64,000 nucleotides of DNA, taken from Paenibacillus pectinilyticus (GTDB taxonomy: Bacteria > Bacillota > Bacilli > Paenibacillales > NBRC-103111). The notes beneath the pieces are model-generated. The model was not told the DNA's origin and searched no databases. It was given only the letters and a program-made list of their open reading frames with translations. The position numbers and the translations under genes were made by a program. Positions 8,879 through 17,739 of the stretch are shown here, in pieces; position 1 is the first letter of the stretch; every line of letters begins with the position of its first letter. Location: the NCBI RefSeq assembly GCF_001700435.1, contig NZ_LYPC01000014.1, forward strand, positions 372,001 through 436,000. The letters run 5' to 3'.

Positions 8879-10615
8879 ATGAGTAAAATGTTCGTCAATG
8901 TGATTCATCGCGCCGATCGGGGTGCTGCGATGTTGGAAGGGCTTCGTTTTCAACAGGATGAAGCTCATCGTGCTGGAATCCGAACTACGATTCTGATGTC
9001 TTACGAAGGTCTATGTGATCCAGACATGATCGCTTATGTACAGTCCCAACATGCCTTAGGGGATGAGGTGGGCATACATTTTCATAATATGATGTGTGAG
9101 GAAATGCTTCCTTATGCGGAGAGTGATGAACAAGCCATCTACTTACATGCGACCAGCTCGAAACAAAAAATCATTGATCGTATCTTCGAGGTGTTTCAAG
9201 ATCAGTTCGGTTTCGTTCCAACTGCGGTTGGCGGATACATTTTAGATACGGAAATTGTGCTGTATATCAAAGAGAAATACCCGCAGGTAAAGACAGCGAT
9301 CACGAATTGCTTCGAGGAAGGCGTCAAGATGTTCGAAGGAAATAACGGTTCCTGGTATTTATTCAGTGACGGCGGTCCTTGGGGAGCTTTCCAACCTTCG
9401 AAATATCATCACCTAGCACCAGGTCGTAACGAGCAGCATGCTATTGATTTGGTCGCATTGCCACATTTAAATCGGGATATGGTTCTCGCCTTAACGAGTC
9501 GTGATGATTACTTTGCTTCGCATCCTGCGAATGTGATGAGAGCCAAGGCCAACGATGGACCGAATAGTCCGTATATGCGCCGCTTTATTGATCAATGGAT
9601 TGAACAGAAGAACTACAATGGCTTCGCCTACTACAGTGTTTTTGTTAGCACGCCGTGGGTCGTGCCTGGCAATATCTTCGTCGATGATGTGAATCACTCG
9701 CGTGCGCTGTATATCGATTCCTTGCAATATTTAAAAGAAAAGAAAGAACGGGGTGAAGTCGACTTCGTGACGATGACCGAGTTTGCTGAAGTCTACAAGG
9801 AGCTAGTTCCCGTAGGGACGCCGGAAGTAAACCTGTGGAAAGATATTCTATGCGGAACGAAACGGCAGACCTACTGGTATGTGGATGCGTATTTTCGCGC
9901 AGCCATTGATTTGAATATTGGTGGTGTCATCTGTGACTTCCGACCGTATGTAGGGGAAGTTGCGGGTGATATGGGCCCTGATACCGACATTCTGTGGGAC
10001 GGTAATTATCCCTATGTCATTGCGAGAGAGCACCGTGGGCATTCCGGTCACCGTTGTCGGATCCAGTATGGTGAGCTATCAGCCAGTATTGAAGGTGTGC
10101 GTGCCAAAGGCCGCGTTGCGAAGTCGCCTGAAGGGAAGCAGCAATTGATCGTGGAGCCGATTCGCGTGCAGGTCGGCGAACTTGAGGTGACGCTGGAATC
10201 GATTTTCACCTTCGTTGGGGAAGGCCGGATTGGGATTGAACGACGTGTACTGGAACTCTCTGTTCCTAATGCGTCTATAACAATTTCTGAAGTGTTCGAT
10301 GGATGTTACGGCACGACGGACTATCCAGAAAATATGCGTGGAATTGAATTAACAGCAGCATCTAGCGTGACGGATGAAGTAAGCACATTGCCTTATACGT
10401 ACCGCTCCAAAGAAGTGAGTGTAGAGGCACCAAGCTTCGTTGCAGCGACGATTCCGCAAATTTCCACGCGCATCTCCCTCATCCCTTTCGATTCAGCCGA
10501 TCGTGGTTCTATCAAAGAAGGCGTGTTATTTAAGCCATATTTCAAGCTAATGCTGGAACAACAAGTCCAACAAGGAGGTGCCATGCGCACATGGTTGACG
10601 GTGGAAAAACAATGA
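8879..10615 (+). CDS. polysaccharide deacetylase-like (NodB-fold) protein with C-terminal beta domain
   Basis: The 578-residue cytoplasmic protein is read from ATG 8879, which has AAAGAGGG 6 bases upstream; an upstream TTG at 8846 has no ribosome site. The first ~300 residues look like a NodB-like TIM-barrel (short beta strands, GDEVGIHFHN with a His pair near residue 80, many aromatic-rich strands). The canonical first NodB motif (TFDDG) is not seen, so activity is unproven. The C-terminal ~250 residues are beta-rich. It is followed with 4-base overlap by a small zinc ribbon, then an SGNH esterase, a YdjC deacetylase and a GH28: the operon content points to removal of acyl or N-acetyl groups from imported oligosaccharides. 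The precise family is not certain. Confidence 0.55.
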   Translation: MSKMFVNVIHRADRGAAMLEGLRFQQDEAHRAGIRTTILMSYEGLCDPDMIAYVQSQHALGDEVGIHFHNMMCEEMLPYAESDEQAIYLHATSSKQKIIDRIFEVFQDQFGFVPTAVGGYILDTEIVLYIKEKYPQVKTAITNCFEEGVKMFEGNNGSWYLFSDGGPWGAFQPSKYHHLAPGRNEQHAIDLVALPHLNRDMVLALTSRDDYFASHPANVMRAKANDGPNSPYMRRFIDQWIEQKNYNGFAYYSVFVSTPWVVPGNIFVDDVNHSRALYIDSLQYLKEKKERGEVDFVTMTEFAEVYKELVPVGTPEVNLWKDILCGTKRQTYWYVDAYFRAAIDLNIGGVICDFRPYVGEVAGDMGPDTDILWDGNYPYVIAREHRGHSGHRCRIQYGELSASIEGVRAKGRVAKSPEGKQQLIVEPIRVQVGELEVTLESIFTFVGEGRIGIERRVLELSVPNASITISEVFDGCYGTTDYPENMRGIELTAASSVTDEVSTLPYTYRSKEVSVEAPSFVAATIPQISTRISLIPFDSADRGSIKEGVLFKPYFKLMLEQQVQQGGAMRTWLTVEKQ

Positions 10616-10788
10616 AGTTACTGTTATGTCCTTCATGTTTCGCTAGGGAAATAGACTATTTGCTGGCGTATGATCAAGAGGATGATGAGTATTATTGCCA
10701 GAGATGCTGCTACGCGGGTAAGGAAGAGAACGTTCAAGCTTTCTATATCGCATTCCGAAATGAAAAGTACAAGCTCTACAATAAATAA
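10612..10788 (+). CDS. small zinc-ribbon protein
   Basis: This 58-residue protein has Cys6-x2-Cys9 and Cys29-x2-Cys32, a simple zinc ribbon, followed by a short charged tail. The ATG at 10612 overlaps the stop of the deacetylase-like gene as ATGA, with GGTGG 7 bases upstream. An in-frame ATG at 10591 sits 12 bases after a strong AAGGAGG and would add seven residues; either start is possible. Conserved placement in the operon suggests a real gene. No function is recognised; it could support a neighbouring enzyme or act as a small regulator. Confidence 0.6.
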   Translation: MKLLLCPSCFAREIDYLLAYDQEDDEYYCQRCCYAGKEENVQAFYIAFRNEKYKLYNK

Positions 10789-10808
10789 AACGAAGAGGGG
10801 TGGCAACG

Positions 10809-11849
10809 TTGATTTATCACAATATGGCATTTCATAATGTGGCTGAACTTACCCCGATCGGTGAAGGTACGGCGGTGCAGTTGTGCCGGATCCCGACGGA
10901 ATTGCGTCTGCAACTACATGCATTCGCACATGACTCGGGTCTGAAGACCGGAGGTATGGAAATTCGGTTTCATATGATAACCGATCGCGTGACCTTATTT
11001 CTGGAAGTAGTAAATGCCGCTCAATTGACAAGCGGGCATACGGTTGCTCAGGTGTATCATGGTATCTTTCAGGAAACATCGCCGCGAATTCTTGGTACAC
11101 ATGTGACAGAAATCGTGATTGAACGCCCAAGTGAACTCGCTTTGATGAAGCAAATCGCGGACAAGGAAGGACTTGCGTTTGCGCCGGATCTGGTTCGTGT
11201 CATTCTGCCCTATGAAAGTCAGATAGCCTTCGTGCGCGTTGAGGGGGAAACTGAGCCGCCAAGAGCAGACAGTTTTCCAGACAAGCGATTGCTAGTCTAT
11301 GGTTCTTCCATCTCTAATGGTGCTTCGGCGGTTCGTCCGACCGGCTCATATGCGATGCGAACGGCTGCTGGCATGGGAATGGATTTGTTGAATGTATCGT
11401 TTGCGGGGGGCGCGATGGTAGATAGGGTCATGGCTGATTATTTGGCTGCACTATCCAATTGGGATACGGCTTTCATAGAGCTTGGGATTAATATGATTTG
11501 GGATGTTCAAAAGGGAAGACCAGGCTCTCCGGATGAATTCCGGGAGCGGGTAGATTATTTCATATCACGGATTGCTGACGCTCATCCAGACCAATGGATT
11601 TTCTGCACCGATATGTTCACCTTCAAAGGAGATGTGAGTCAAGGGGAAGATCGACTAGCATTTCGTTCGGCCGTAGCCGATAAAGTGAAGCAAATGAATA
11701 AACCCAAGCTTGTCTATATTCCGGGAACTGACCTATTAACCAGTGCGTCGCTGCTGACATCCGATCTCATCCATCCTTCGGAAGAGGGTTTAATGGAGAT
11801 TTCTAATCGATTAGTGGACATCATTCAGTCCTATTGGTCCGGTAAGTAA
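10809..11849 (+). CDS. SGNH/GDSL-family carbohydrate esterase
   Basis: The 346-residue protein has an N-terminal beta-sandwich (~1-150) and an SGNH hydrolase domain (~155-346), an arrangement like CE2/CE3-type acetyl esterases. Block I is VYGSSISNG with nucleophile Ser167, block III is ELGINM (Gly-x-Asn), and block V is DLIHPS with the Asp/His pair. It should remove acetyl groups from sugars in the cytoplasm, since no signal peptide is present. The TTG at 10809 is preferred because AGAGGGG ends 8 bases upstream; the GTG at 10800 lies inside that site. It sits in one operon with deacetylases and GH28. Confidence 0.78.
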   Translation: MIYHNMAFHNVAELTPIGEGTAVQLCRIPTELRLQLHAFAHDSGLKTGGMEIRFHMITDRVTLFLEVVNAAQLTSGHTVAQVYHGIFQETSPRILGTHVTEIVIERPSELALMKQIADKEGLAFAPDLVRVILPYESQIAFVRVEGETEPPRADSFPDKRLLVYGSSISNGASAVRPTGSYAMRTAAGMGMDLLNVSFAGGAMVDRVMADYLAALSNWDTAFIELGINMIWDVQKGRPGSPDEFRERVDYFISRIADAHPDQWIFCTDMFTFKGDVSQGEDRLAFRSAVADKVKQMNKPKLVYIPGTDLLTSASLLTSDLIHPSEEGLMEISNRLVDIIQSYWSGK

Positions 11850-11897
11850 GCTTGCGTTCCGGGAGACATTGCACACACTGGGAGGGAGAGTAAGAGC

Positions 11898-12722
11898 ATG
11901 GTAATGAACGAGCTTCAGATCATTCTTCGTGGGGATGATTTCGGAGGAAGTCAGTCAGCGAATGAGGCGATTCGAGAAGCCTGTGATGGGGGTCTTCTGA
12001 AGAATGTAAGCGTGATGGCCGTAGGCCCGTTTGTTGAACAAGCAGCTGAATTGCTCGCTCACCGAGCGGATATTTGCTTTGGCCTTCATATCACTATGAA
12101 TGCCGAGTGGGATGATGTGAAATGGGGGCCTGAACTCCCAATTGCACAGGTTCCTAGTCTGGTGGATGCGAATGGTCATTTCTGGCCACATCCGATGCAA
12201 ATGAAGGAACATGGGGTTGAACTCGCGCACGCCATTCAAGAAACGATCGCCCAATACGAGAAACTCTGCAGGCTCGGATTCTGTATCGCTTATGTAGATG
12301 AGCATATGTTCTTTCATTATGCGATTGAAGGCTACCGTGAATGGTTGGATGCGTGGTGTAAGCAGGAAGGTCTTATTAACTTTCATCATAGCTTTAGGGG
12401 GCTGCCAGAAGTTGAAATTACACCTAAGCAGATGATCTATCAAGCAGAAACTTTAGCCCAACGCTATTTAAATAAGCATATTTGCGCGTTGGAAACAGCA
12501 CAGAGTGGGATCTATACCGTGATTGTGCACCCTGGAATGAACAGCGATGAGATGAGGCAATTTGGGAACGCTGAGCTCAGCGGCGAGCGGATCGCTATCG
12601 AACGGGATGCGGAGCGCCTGTTGGTAATCGATCCAAGGCTAAAAGCTTTTTATAAGCAATCAGGGATTTGCTCGATTCGGTATGATGAATTGTCTTTACA
12701 AGAAAGGAAGAATGTTACATGA
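11898..12722 (+). CDS. YdjC/ChbG-family carbohydrate deacetylase
   Basis: The 274-residue protein shows the YdjC family metal site: Asp in RGDDFG (~12-16), His in FGLHITM (~64) and DEHMFFH (~135). Family members such as ChbG remove acetyl groups from N-acetylated oligosaccharides; for this one the substrate is not known. It starts at ATG 11898 with GGAGGG upstream, and its TGA overlaps the next ATG (ATGA at 12719), so translation of the GH28 is coupled to it. The operon pairs it with an SGNH esterase, consistent with stripping several acyl groups before backbone cleavage. Confidence 0.82.
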   Translation: MVMNELQIILRGDDFGGSQSANEAIREACDGGLLKNVSVMAVGPFVEQAAELLAHRADICFGLHITMNAEWDDVKWGPELPIAQVPSLVDANGHFWPHPMQMKEHGVELAHAIQETIAQYEKLCRLGFCIAYVDEHMFFHYAIEGYREWLDAWCKQEGLINFHHSFRGLPEVEITPKQMIYQAETLAQRYLNKHICALETAQSGIYTVIVHPGMNSDEMRQFGNAELSGERIAIERDAERLLVIDPRLKAFYKQSGICSIRYDELSLQERKNVT

Positions 12723-14014
12723 GTTTCAACCAAGCTTACCCCAAATCAGTACCTAAATCACAAGAAGTGACCGTAAAGGTCAATGGTGAACAACTGGACG
12801 TTCTTCAGACAGCGGTTGCTTATTATACGTCAGCAGCTTATTCCGGTGAGATCGAGGTGGAAATTCAAACGGTCCGCGATATTCGCTCCGTTGTTATCAG
12901 TCCGTTAAACCTAAATATCACGTCCGAAATGACTGGTAATACACTCACATTTAAGTTAACGCAACCTACTTATCTGCATATCAAAATGGATGGTATCGCG
13001 CTGCCGCTGTTTTTCTACGGGAACGCAGAGTCCCCGTATGATGGCGCGGCGACCTATTATTACCCAGGCGGGCAAATCTACGAAGTGGGCGAAATCGAAC
13101 TCCACGATGGGGAGTCGCTCTATATTGAGGCAGGGGCTGTAGTTAAAGGCAGCATTCGTGCACATGGCGCCTCCGGTATTAAAATTTACGGAAATGGTGT
13201 TCTGGATGGGTCGTATTTTCACGGTGTGCGAGATTATCGGACGATACTTCTCTATGATTGTACGGATGTCACCATCCAAGACATCATTATGGTAGAGCCT
13301 CCCTGCTGGATGATTATGCTTGCGAATTGCAGACAAGTTCATATTCATCACTTGAAACAGATTGGTGAAGTAGTGAGCTCGGATGGTATTGATCTTGTAG
13401 GGTGTCAAGATGTCCTTATTGAGCACTGTATTTTACGAAATAATGATGATTGTGTGGTTATTAAAGGCTTTGATTGGGCTGAGAATGAGCAGAAGCCGAT
13501 GCTCTATGCAGCCAAGGATGTGCACGGGATTGCAGTGCGTTCGTGTGTCTTTGTGAATGGGCCATCAGGAAATGCAATTGAGATCGGACATGAGTTAATG
13601 ATGGACGAGGTTCGACATGTCATTTTCCATGATATCGATATCGTATCCGTTCAGGGCTATGGCGCCGCTTTAAGCATTCATGTTGGGGATCATGCGACGG
13701 TTCGTGATATTGTATTTGAGCAGATTCGAATCGAGCATTATTACGATAAATTAATTGATTTTCGCATCATGCGCTCCATGTATAATCAGGACCCCGAACG
13801 AGGGCATATCCAAGATATTTTATTAAAAGATATCAGCGTCCGCAAATCACAATATAACGCCGGCTATTCAATTTCACTTATTGGCGGCTACGATGCGACG
13901 CATCGCGTTCAGCGGGTAACCTTCGATAACTTCCAGCTCGGTGGATCCAAAGTGATGAGTGGGAACGAACTCGATCTCTTCGTCAAAGAAGCGGATGAGA
14001 TCATTTTTAAATAA
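12719..14014 (+). CDS. cytoplasmic GH28-type parallel beta-helix glycosidase
   Basis: The 431-residue protein has no signal peptide. After a ~100-residue beta domain, a right-handed beta-helix carries the GH28 pattern: SDGIDL (~220), NNDDC (~240) with the paired Asp, and GNAIEIGHE (~284) with the Gly-His. GH28 enzymes hydrolyse polygalacturonan or rhamnogalacturonan; an intracellular one would act on imported uronate oligosaccharides. It is coupled by ATGA overlap to the deacetylase. The family is likely, but the His and the Arg-Ile-Lys region are less typical, so exo- or rhamnogalacturonan specificity is possible. Confidence 0.78.
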   Translation: MSFNQAYPKSVPKSQEVTVKVNGEQLDVLQTAVAYYTSAAYSGEIEVEIQTVRDIRSVVISPLNLNITSEMTGNTLTFKLTQPTYLHIKMDGIALPLFFYGNAESPYDGAATYYYPGGQIYEVGEIELHDGESLYIEAGAVVKGSIRAHGASGIKIYGNGVLDGSYFHGVRDYRTILLYDCTDVTIQDIIMVEPPCWMIMLANCRQVHIHHLKQIGEVVSSDGIDLVGCQDVLIEHCILRNNDDCVVIKGFDWAENEQKPMLYAAKDVHGIAVRSCVFVNGPSGNAIEIGHELMMDEVRHVIFHDIDIVSVQGYGAALSIHVGDHATVRDIVFEQIRIEHYYDKLIDFRIMRSMYNQDPERGHIQDILLKDISVRKSQYNAGYSISLIGGYDATHRVQRVTFDNFQLGGSKVMSGNELDLFVKEADEIIFK

Positions 14015-14043
14015 AACACAGCGAATTTCCTGCACGAAGTACG

Positions 14044-14080
14044 AAAATCGAACGATTTTCCACTAAATTCGTTCGATTTT
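14044..14080 (+). terminator. hairpin ending the 8879-14014 operon
   Basis: A perfect 12-bp stem (AAAATCGAACGA / TCGTTCGATTTT) with a 13-base loop lies 30 bases after the GH28 stop and ends in TTTT. It lies just upstream of the next promoter and could also serve as an operator. Confidence 0.6.
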
Positions 14081-14102
14081 GCTACGTTTCAGATGAGGGT
14101 TC

Positions 14103-14115
14103 CTTCTATACTAAA
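14103..14115 (+). promoter_or_regulatory. -10 region upstream of the GH63-type gene
   Basis: TATACT (14107-14112) lies inside a 13-base stretch that recurs identically at 31503-31515 upstream of the transporter at 31544. No convincing -35 is present, so an activator is likely. Confidence 0.4.
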
Positions 14116-14165
14116 TGTAACTATGTCATGCACGTTCAGAATTGATAAAAGAAGGAGGCATCACC

Positions 14166-15854
14166 ATGAAAGTGGATGTGTCCAGAATCGCGTGGAGTTA
14201 TCCGGGTTCTTACTATACGTTATCGCAAATGACCGCCTATCAGGACGAGCCTGAGGGCCTATATATAAGAACGCTTCATAAAGATGTGCATCGTTCACGT
14301 ATTGCCAGATTGGTTGTGCTTCATGAAGGACAGGCGATTCCCTATCGCGAGGAAGCTACAGCGACGAGTTTATCCCTGATCTCTGATTTCGGAAGCGTGA
14401 AGCTGATTTTCGAAGGTACGAATACGATTCAGTTTTACGGCGAGAATGTAGGGCTGGGTATTGAATTTATTCGGGCTTCACATGCTGTTCCTGTTAGAGA
14501 GGGTCAGTGTGATGTGAACTGTGACGGGCAGCGTGAGCGCGTGAGAATGACCATGCTGCACGGAAAGATGGCTATCGAATCACCTTGGAACGGAGATAAT
14601 GCCGACTATGTGCATGTTCGATGCGAGGCACAGCCGACCGATTCCAGCTTTGAAGGTGTGTTCGAACTGTATCGTGACAGCATGGTTTGGCCGGAGAGAA
14701 CGTATGCATCTTTTGCCGAGAGTCTAGCTAACGTGGAAGCGTCATTCGCGCATTATCTTGACGCGGCGCCGAAGCTGCCAGCGCACTATAGCGAAACCAG
14801 AGAATTAGCGGCCTATGTCAATTGGATGAGTCTGGTGAAGCCTTATGGACATATGCTAAGACCAACGATGTATGCTTCTAAAAATGGGATGAGCGGGATA
14901 TGGAGCTGGGATCACTGCTTTCATGCGATGGCTGTAGCGGAGCAAGATCCTGATCTGGCATGGCATCAATGGATGACATTATTCGATCATCAAGATGCAT
15001 TTGGCACGCTGCCGGATACGATTTCAGACGGATATATCATTCGAAGCTATGTGAAACCGCCGATCCATGGGTTTGCCTTACAATGGATGATGACCCACAC
15101 GGATGGGATTACGAAGGACATGCTGGCAGAAGCCTATTCGCCTCTAAGCAAATGGACGAATTTCTGGTTGAAGCATCGTGACAGTGATGGCGATGGTATT
15201 CCGGAATATCACAATGGCAATGATAGCGGCTGGGATAACAGTACGATTTTCTACGAAGGCATTCCACTCGAAAGTCCGGATTTAGCGACCTATTTAATTA
15301 TCCAAATGGAGACTTTAGCGACTATAGCCCATAAGCTAGGAAAAGTTGAAGATGCCAGGCAATGGACGAAACAAGCCGATTACTTACTCGCTAACATGTT
15401 AGAACACTTCATCGTCGACGATGTGCTTTGTGCCAAACGTTCAGGTAGTCATGAGATCGTCGACAGCAAATCACTTATCATGTTCATTCCGCTCCTGTTA
15501 GGAGAACGATTGCCGAAATCAGTTCGGGATCGTATGATAGAAGAATTGAAAATAGAAGGCGCATTCCTAACGAAATACGGTCTATCTAGCGAACGATTGG
15601 ATAGTGACAAATACGAGGAAGATGGGTACTGGCGAGGGCCGATTTGGGCACCGCCGATGTTCATCCTCTCGCATGCGCTTCGCGAGCTCGGCGAGATCTC
15701 TTTTTCGCAAGAGCTGGCCCGAAGATTCTGCGATCTTGTGGCGCTAAGCGGGATGGCGGAGAATTTCCATGCAGAGACAGGGAAGCCTCTTCGTGATCCA
15801 GGCATCGTATGGACGTCGAGCGTATTTTTATTACTTGGCAGTAAATACTTGTGA
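14166..15854 (+). CDS. (alpha/alpha)6 glycosidase of the GH63/MGH1-like type
   Basis: The 562-residue protein has an N-terminal beta domain (~1-190) and an (alpha/alpha)6 barrel. Its landmarks are GIWSWDHCFHAM (~243), HNGNDSGWDNS (~347) and EDGYWRGPIWAP (~485), the pattern of GH63 and mannosylglycerate-hydrolase-like enzymes, with Asp and Glu general acid/base in these loops. No signal peptide is present, so it acts on imported oligosaccharides. The ATG at 14166 follows GAAGGAGG with 7-base spacing; an upstream TTG at 14142 is disregarded. It sits between the GH28 operon and the YesM/YesN pair. The fold is well supported, the sugar is not. Confidence 0.78.
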   Translation: MKVDVSRIAWSYPGSYYTLSQMTAYQDEPEGLYIRTLHKDVHRSRIARLVVLHEGQAIPYREEATATSLSLISDFGSVKLIFEGTNTIQFYGENVGLGIEFIRASHAVPVREGQCDVNCDGQRERVRMTMLHGKMAIESPWNGDNADYVHVRCEAQPTDSSFEGVFELYRDSMVWPERTYASFAESLANVEASFAHYLDAAPKLPAHYSETRELAAYVNWMSLVKPYGHMLRPTMYASKNGMSGIWSWDHCFHAMAVAEQDPDLAWHQWMTLFDHQDAFGTLPDTISDGYIIRSYVKPPIHGFALQWMMTHTDGITKDMLAEAYSPLSKWTNFWLKHRDSDGDGIPEYHNGNDSGWDNSTIFYEGIPLESPDLATYLIIQMETLATIAHKLGKVEDARQWTKQADYLLANMLEHFIVDDVLCAKRSGSHEIVDSKSLIMFIPLLLGERLPKSVRDRMIEELKIEGAFLTKYGLSSERLDSDKYEEDGYWRGPIWAPPMFILSHALRELGEISFSQELARRFCDLVALSGMAENFHAETGKPLRDPGIVWTSSVFLLLGSKYL

Positions 15855-15987
15855 GATAAGTAGGGAAATCATTTAGGGGATGTCATCTGGATATGTGAAC
15901 CTTGTTAAGGGGTTCATGTAGCTGTGAGGCGTCCTTTTGATATTAGGCATGGATTCCGATTTATGCGAGAGACTGGGGAAGATAGCG

Positions 15988-17739
15988 ATGATAACGAAGT
16001 TAGGCAAATTGGTTCATACGAATACCCTGCGGTTCAAATTAGTGGTTATTATGATAGCCAATGTTTTGATTCCTATCTTGCTCCTTGGGAGTATTTCTTT
16101 CTATTCGATCTATTCAATCCTACAGAACAATATTGAGAAAGGTGTTCAAAGTCGAATGAAGGAGATTGTGCATACCATGCAATCTTCCTTGGATAATTTG
16201 GGGTATGCTTCCCGCCAGCTTACGCTAGATGGGGATATTGGTGGACGATTGGAGCAGTACATGAATCCTACCATTCCGAACAATTTGAAATCGGACATCC
16301 AGAGTGATATCGAATCGCGACTTACGCTGATCAGTTATGCGAATCAAGGGCTTGGCGCGATGTACTATTTCATTCCCGAACAGAAGCTGAATCTCTTCGA
16401 GACGATGCTGATCAAAAAAAACGTGAATCCGATGGATTTTCCTGTGCTGCGCTCGGAACCCGTTACCTTATATCAAGGGCCACATCCTAGTATTTATTTA
16501 TACAGTGATAATATGGTTTTCTCCATTATTCAAGAAATGACAGGCAATAAAAATTTGCCGAAAACGTATGTCTATATTGAAACGAATTTTAAAGTGTTTC
16601 GTGACTTATTCCCGAAGGATGCCTTCGGGTTTCATGTGAATTACTTAATCACGGATGGTTCACAACATATTCTTTATAGCGATTTGGCAAAGACCTATCC
16701 GGTAAATTCGCAGTTGACACTAGCCGATAATAAAGCAAGCCAAATTGTTTCCAAACACGGTCAAAAGCTTTTCGCCGAGCGTGGAGAAGGGGATTGGTCC
16801 ATTGTAGCGGTTGTGGATAAAAATGATTTATCCAATGAAATCATTTCATGGTCAACCAGGTATACGTTGATTGCCATAGGCTCACTAGCCATCAGCTTAT
16901 TATTAGCTTGGATGACGTGGCGCATTATACATCAGAAGCTTCATCTATTGAAAAATGAAATTAAAATGACGGCGGATTTACAATTTGATCGCCCCTATGT
17001 GCCTATGAACATTGTGGAATTCGACGAAGTCATCGATCGATTCTACCTGATGCGAACCAAAATTCGAGATCTCATCATTGAAGTTGAAGAGAAAGAGAAA
17101 AATAAACGCAAGCTGGAAGTTCAGAAGCTCAAATATCAAATTAACCCGCATTTCATTCACAATACATTAAATACGATTCAGTGGATTGCTAGAATGCATA
17201 AGCAGGAGGAGATCGTCAATCTAGTATCCGTATTCTCTCGTATTTTGCACTATAATCTAGGCAAAGAGGGCGAAATGGTACAAATTCGCGAAGAGATTAA
17301 TGCTTTAAAGGATTATGTTACCTTACAGAAGATTCGATATAACCACCACTTTCAAGTCGACTTTCATATTGATCCGCTAGCAGAAGAACTAATTATTGTA
17401 CGCTTCTTGATTCAGCCGCTAGTGGAGAACGCGATGTATCATGGGTTTGCGGATGATGATGGGCAGATTCATGTTCGTGTCTTCAAAGAATCGGCAACCT
17501 TCTTCATCATAGAAGTGGAAGATAACGGGCAAGGTATGACATTAGAGACCAAAGAGAAGTTATTGTATGCAGAAAACGACGCCCGAAAGAGCGGCTTAGG
17601 AATAGGCTTTAATTTTGTGAATCAAACGATTCGCGAATATTTTGGCGAGCAGCATACCATCGATATTCATAGTGAAATTGGTAAGGGGACGCTAATTCGG
17701 ATTCGATTGCCAATTCTTAGCGGGGGGATGACAGAATGA
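15988..17739 (+). CDS. YesM-type sensor histidine kinase
   Basis: The 583-residue membrane kinase has two membrane segments (~17-40 and ~275-300) around an extracytoplasmic sensor domain, then HAMP, a coiled linker, the His_kinase domain with phospho-acceptor His388 in YQINPHFIHNT, and a HATPase with the N box LVENAMYHG, DNGQG and GLGIGF. YesM kinases sense extracellular oligosaccharides. The ATG at 15988 follows GGGGA with 9-base spacing; longer reading frames upstream (15937, 15949) lack a good site. Its stop overlaps the regulator gene by four bases (ATGA), so the two are translated as a pair. Confidence 0.92.
   Translation: MITKLGKLVHTNTLRFKLVVIMIANVLIPILLLGSISFYSIYSILQNNIEKGVQSRMKEIVHTMQSSLDNLGYASRQLTLDGDIGGRLEQYMNPTIPNNLKSDIQSDIESRLTLISYANQGLGAMYYFIPEQKLNLFETMLIKKNVNPMDFPVLRSEPVTLYQGPHPSIYLYSDNMVFSIIQEMTGNKNLPKTYVYIETNFKVFRDLFPKDAFGFHVNYLITDGSQHILYSDLAKTYPVNSQLTLADNKASQIVSKHGQKLFAERGEGDWSIVAVVDKNDLSNEIISWSTRYTLIAIGSLAISLLLAWMTWRIIHQKLHLLKNEIKMTADLQFDRPYVPMNIVEFDEVIDRFYLMRTKIRDLIIEVEEKEKNKRKLEVQKLKYQINPHFIHNTLNTIQWIARMHKQEEIVNLVSVFSRILHYNLGKEGEMVQIREEINALKDYVTLQKIRYNHHFQVDFHIDPLAEELIIVRFLIQPLVENAMYHGFADDDGQIHVRVFKESATFFIIEVEDNGQGMTLETKEKLLYAENDARKSGLGIGFNFVNQTIREYFGEQHTIDIHSEIGKGTLIRIRLPILSGGMTE

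Noticed and set aside
11955-12443. 162-residue open frame on the - strand
   Set aside because: It is a shadow of the YdjC-type deacetylase gene, which has the family metal motifs.
14044-14080. half sites of the 22-bp module upstream of the GH63-type gene
   Set aside because: CGATTTT repeats there are 21 bp apart and arise from the hairpin symmetry; no ACGA...CAT pattern is present.
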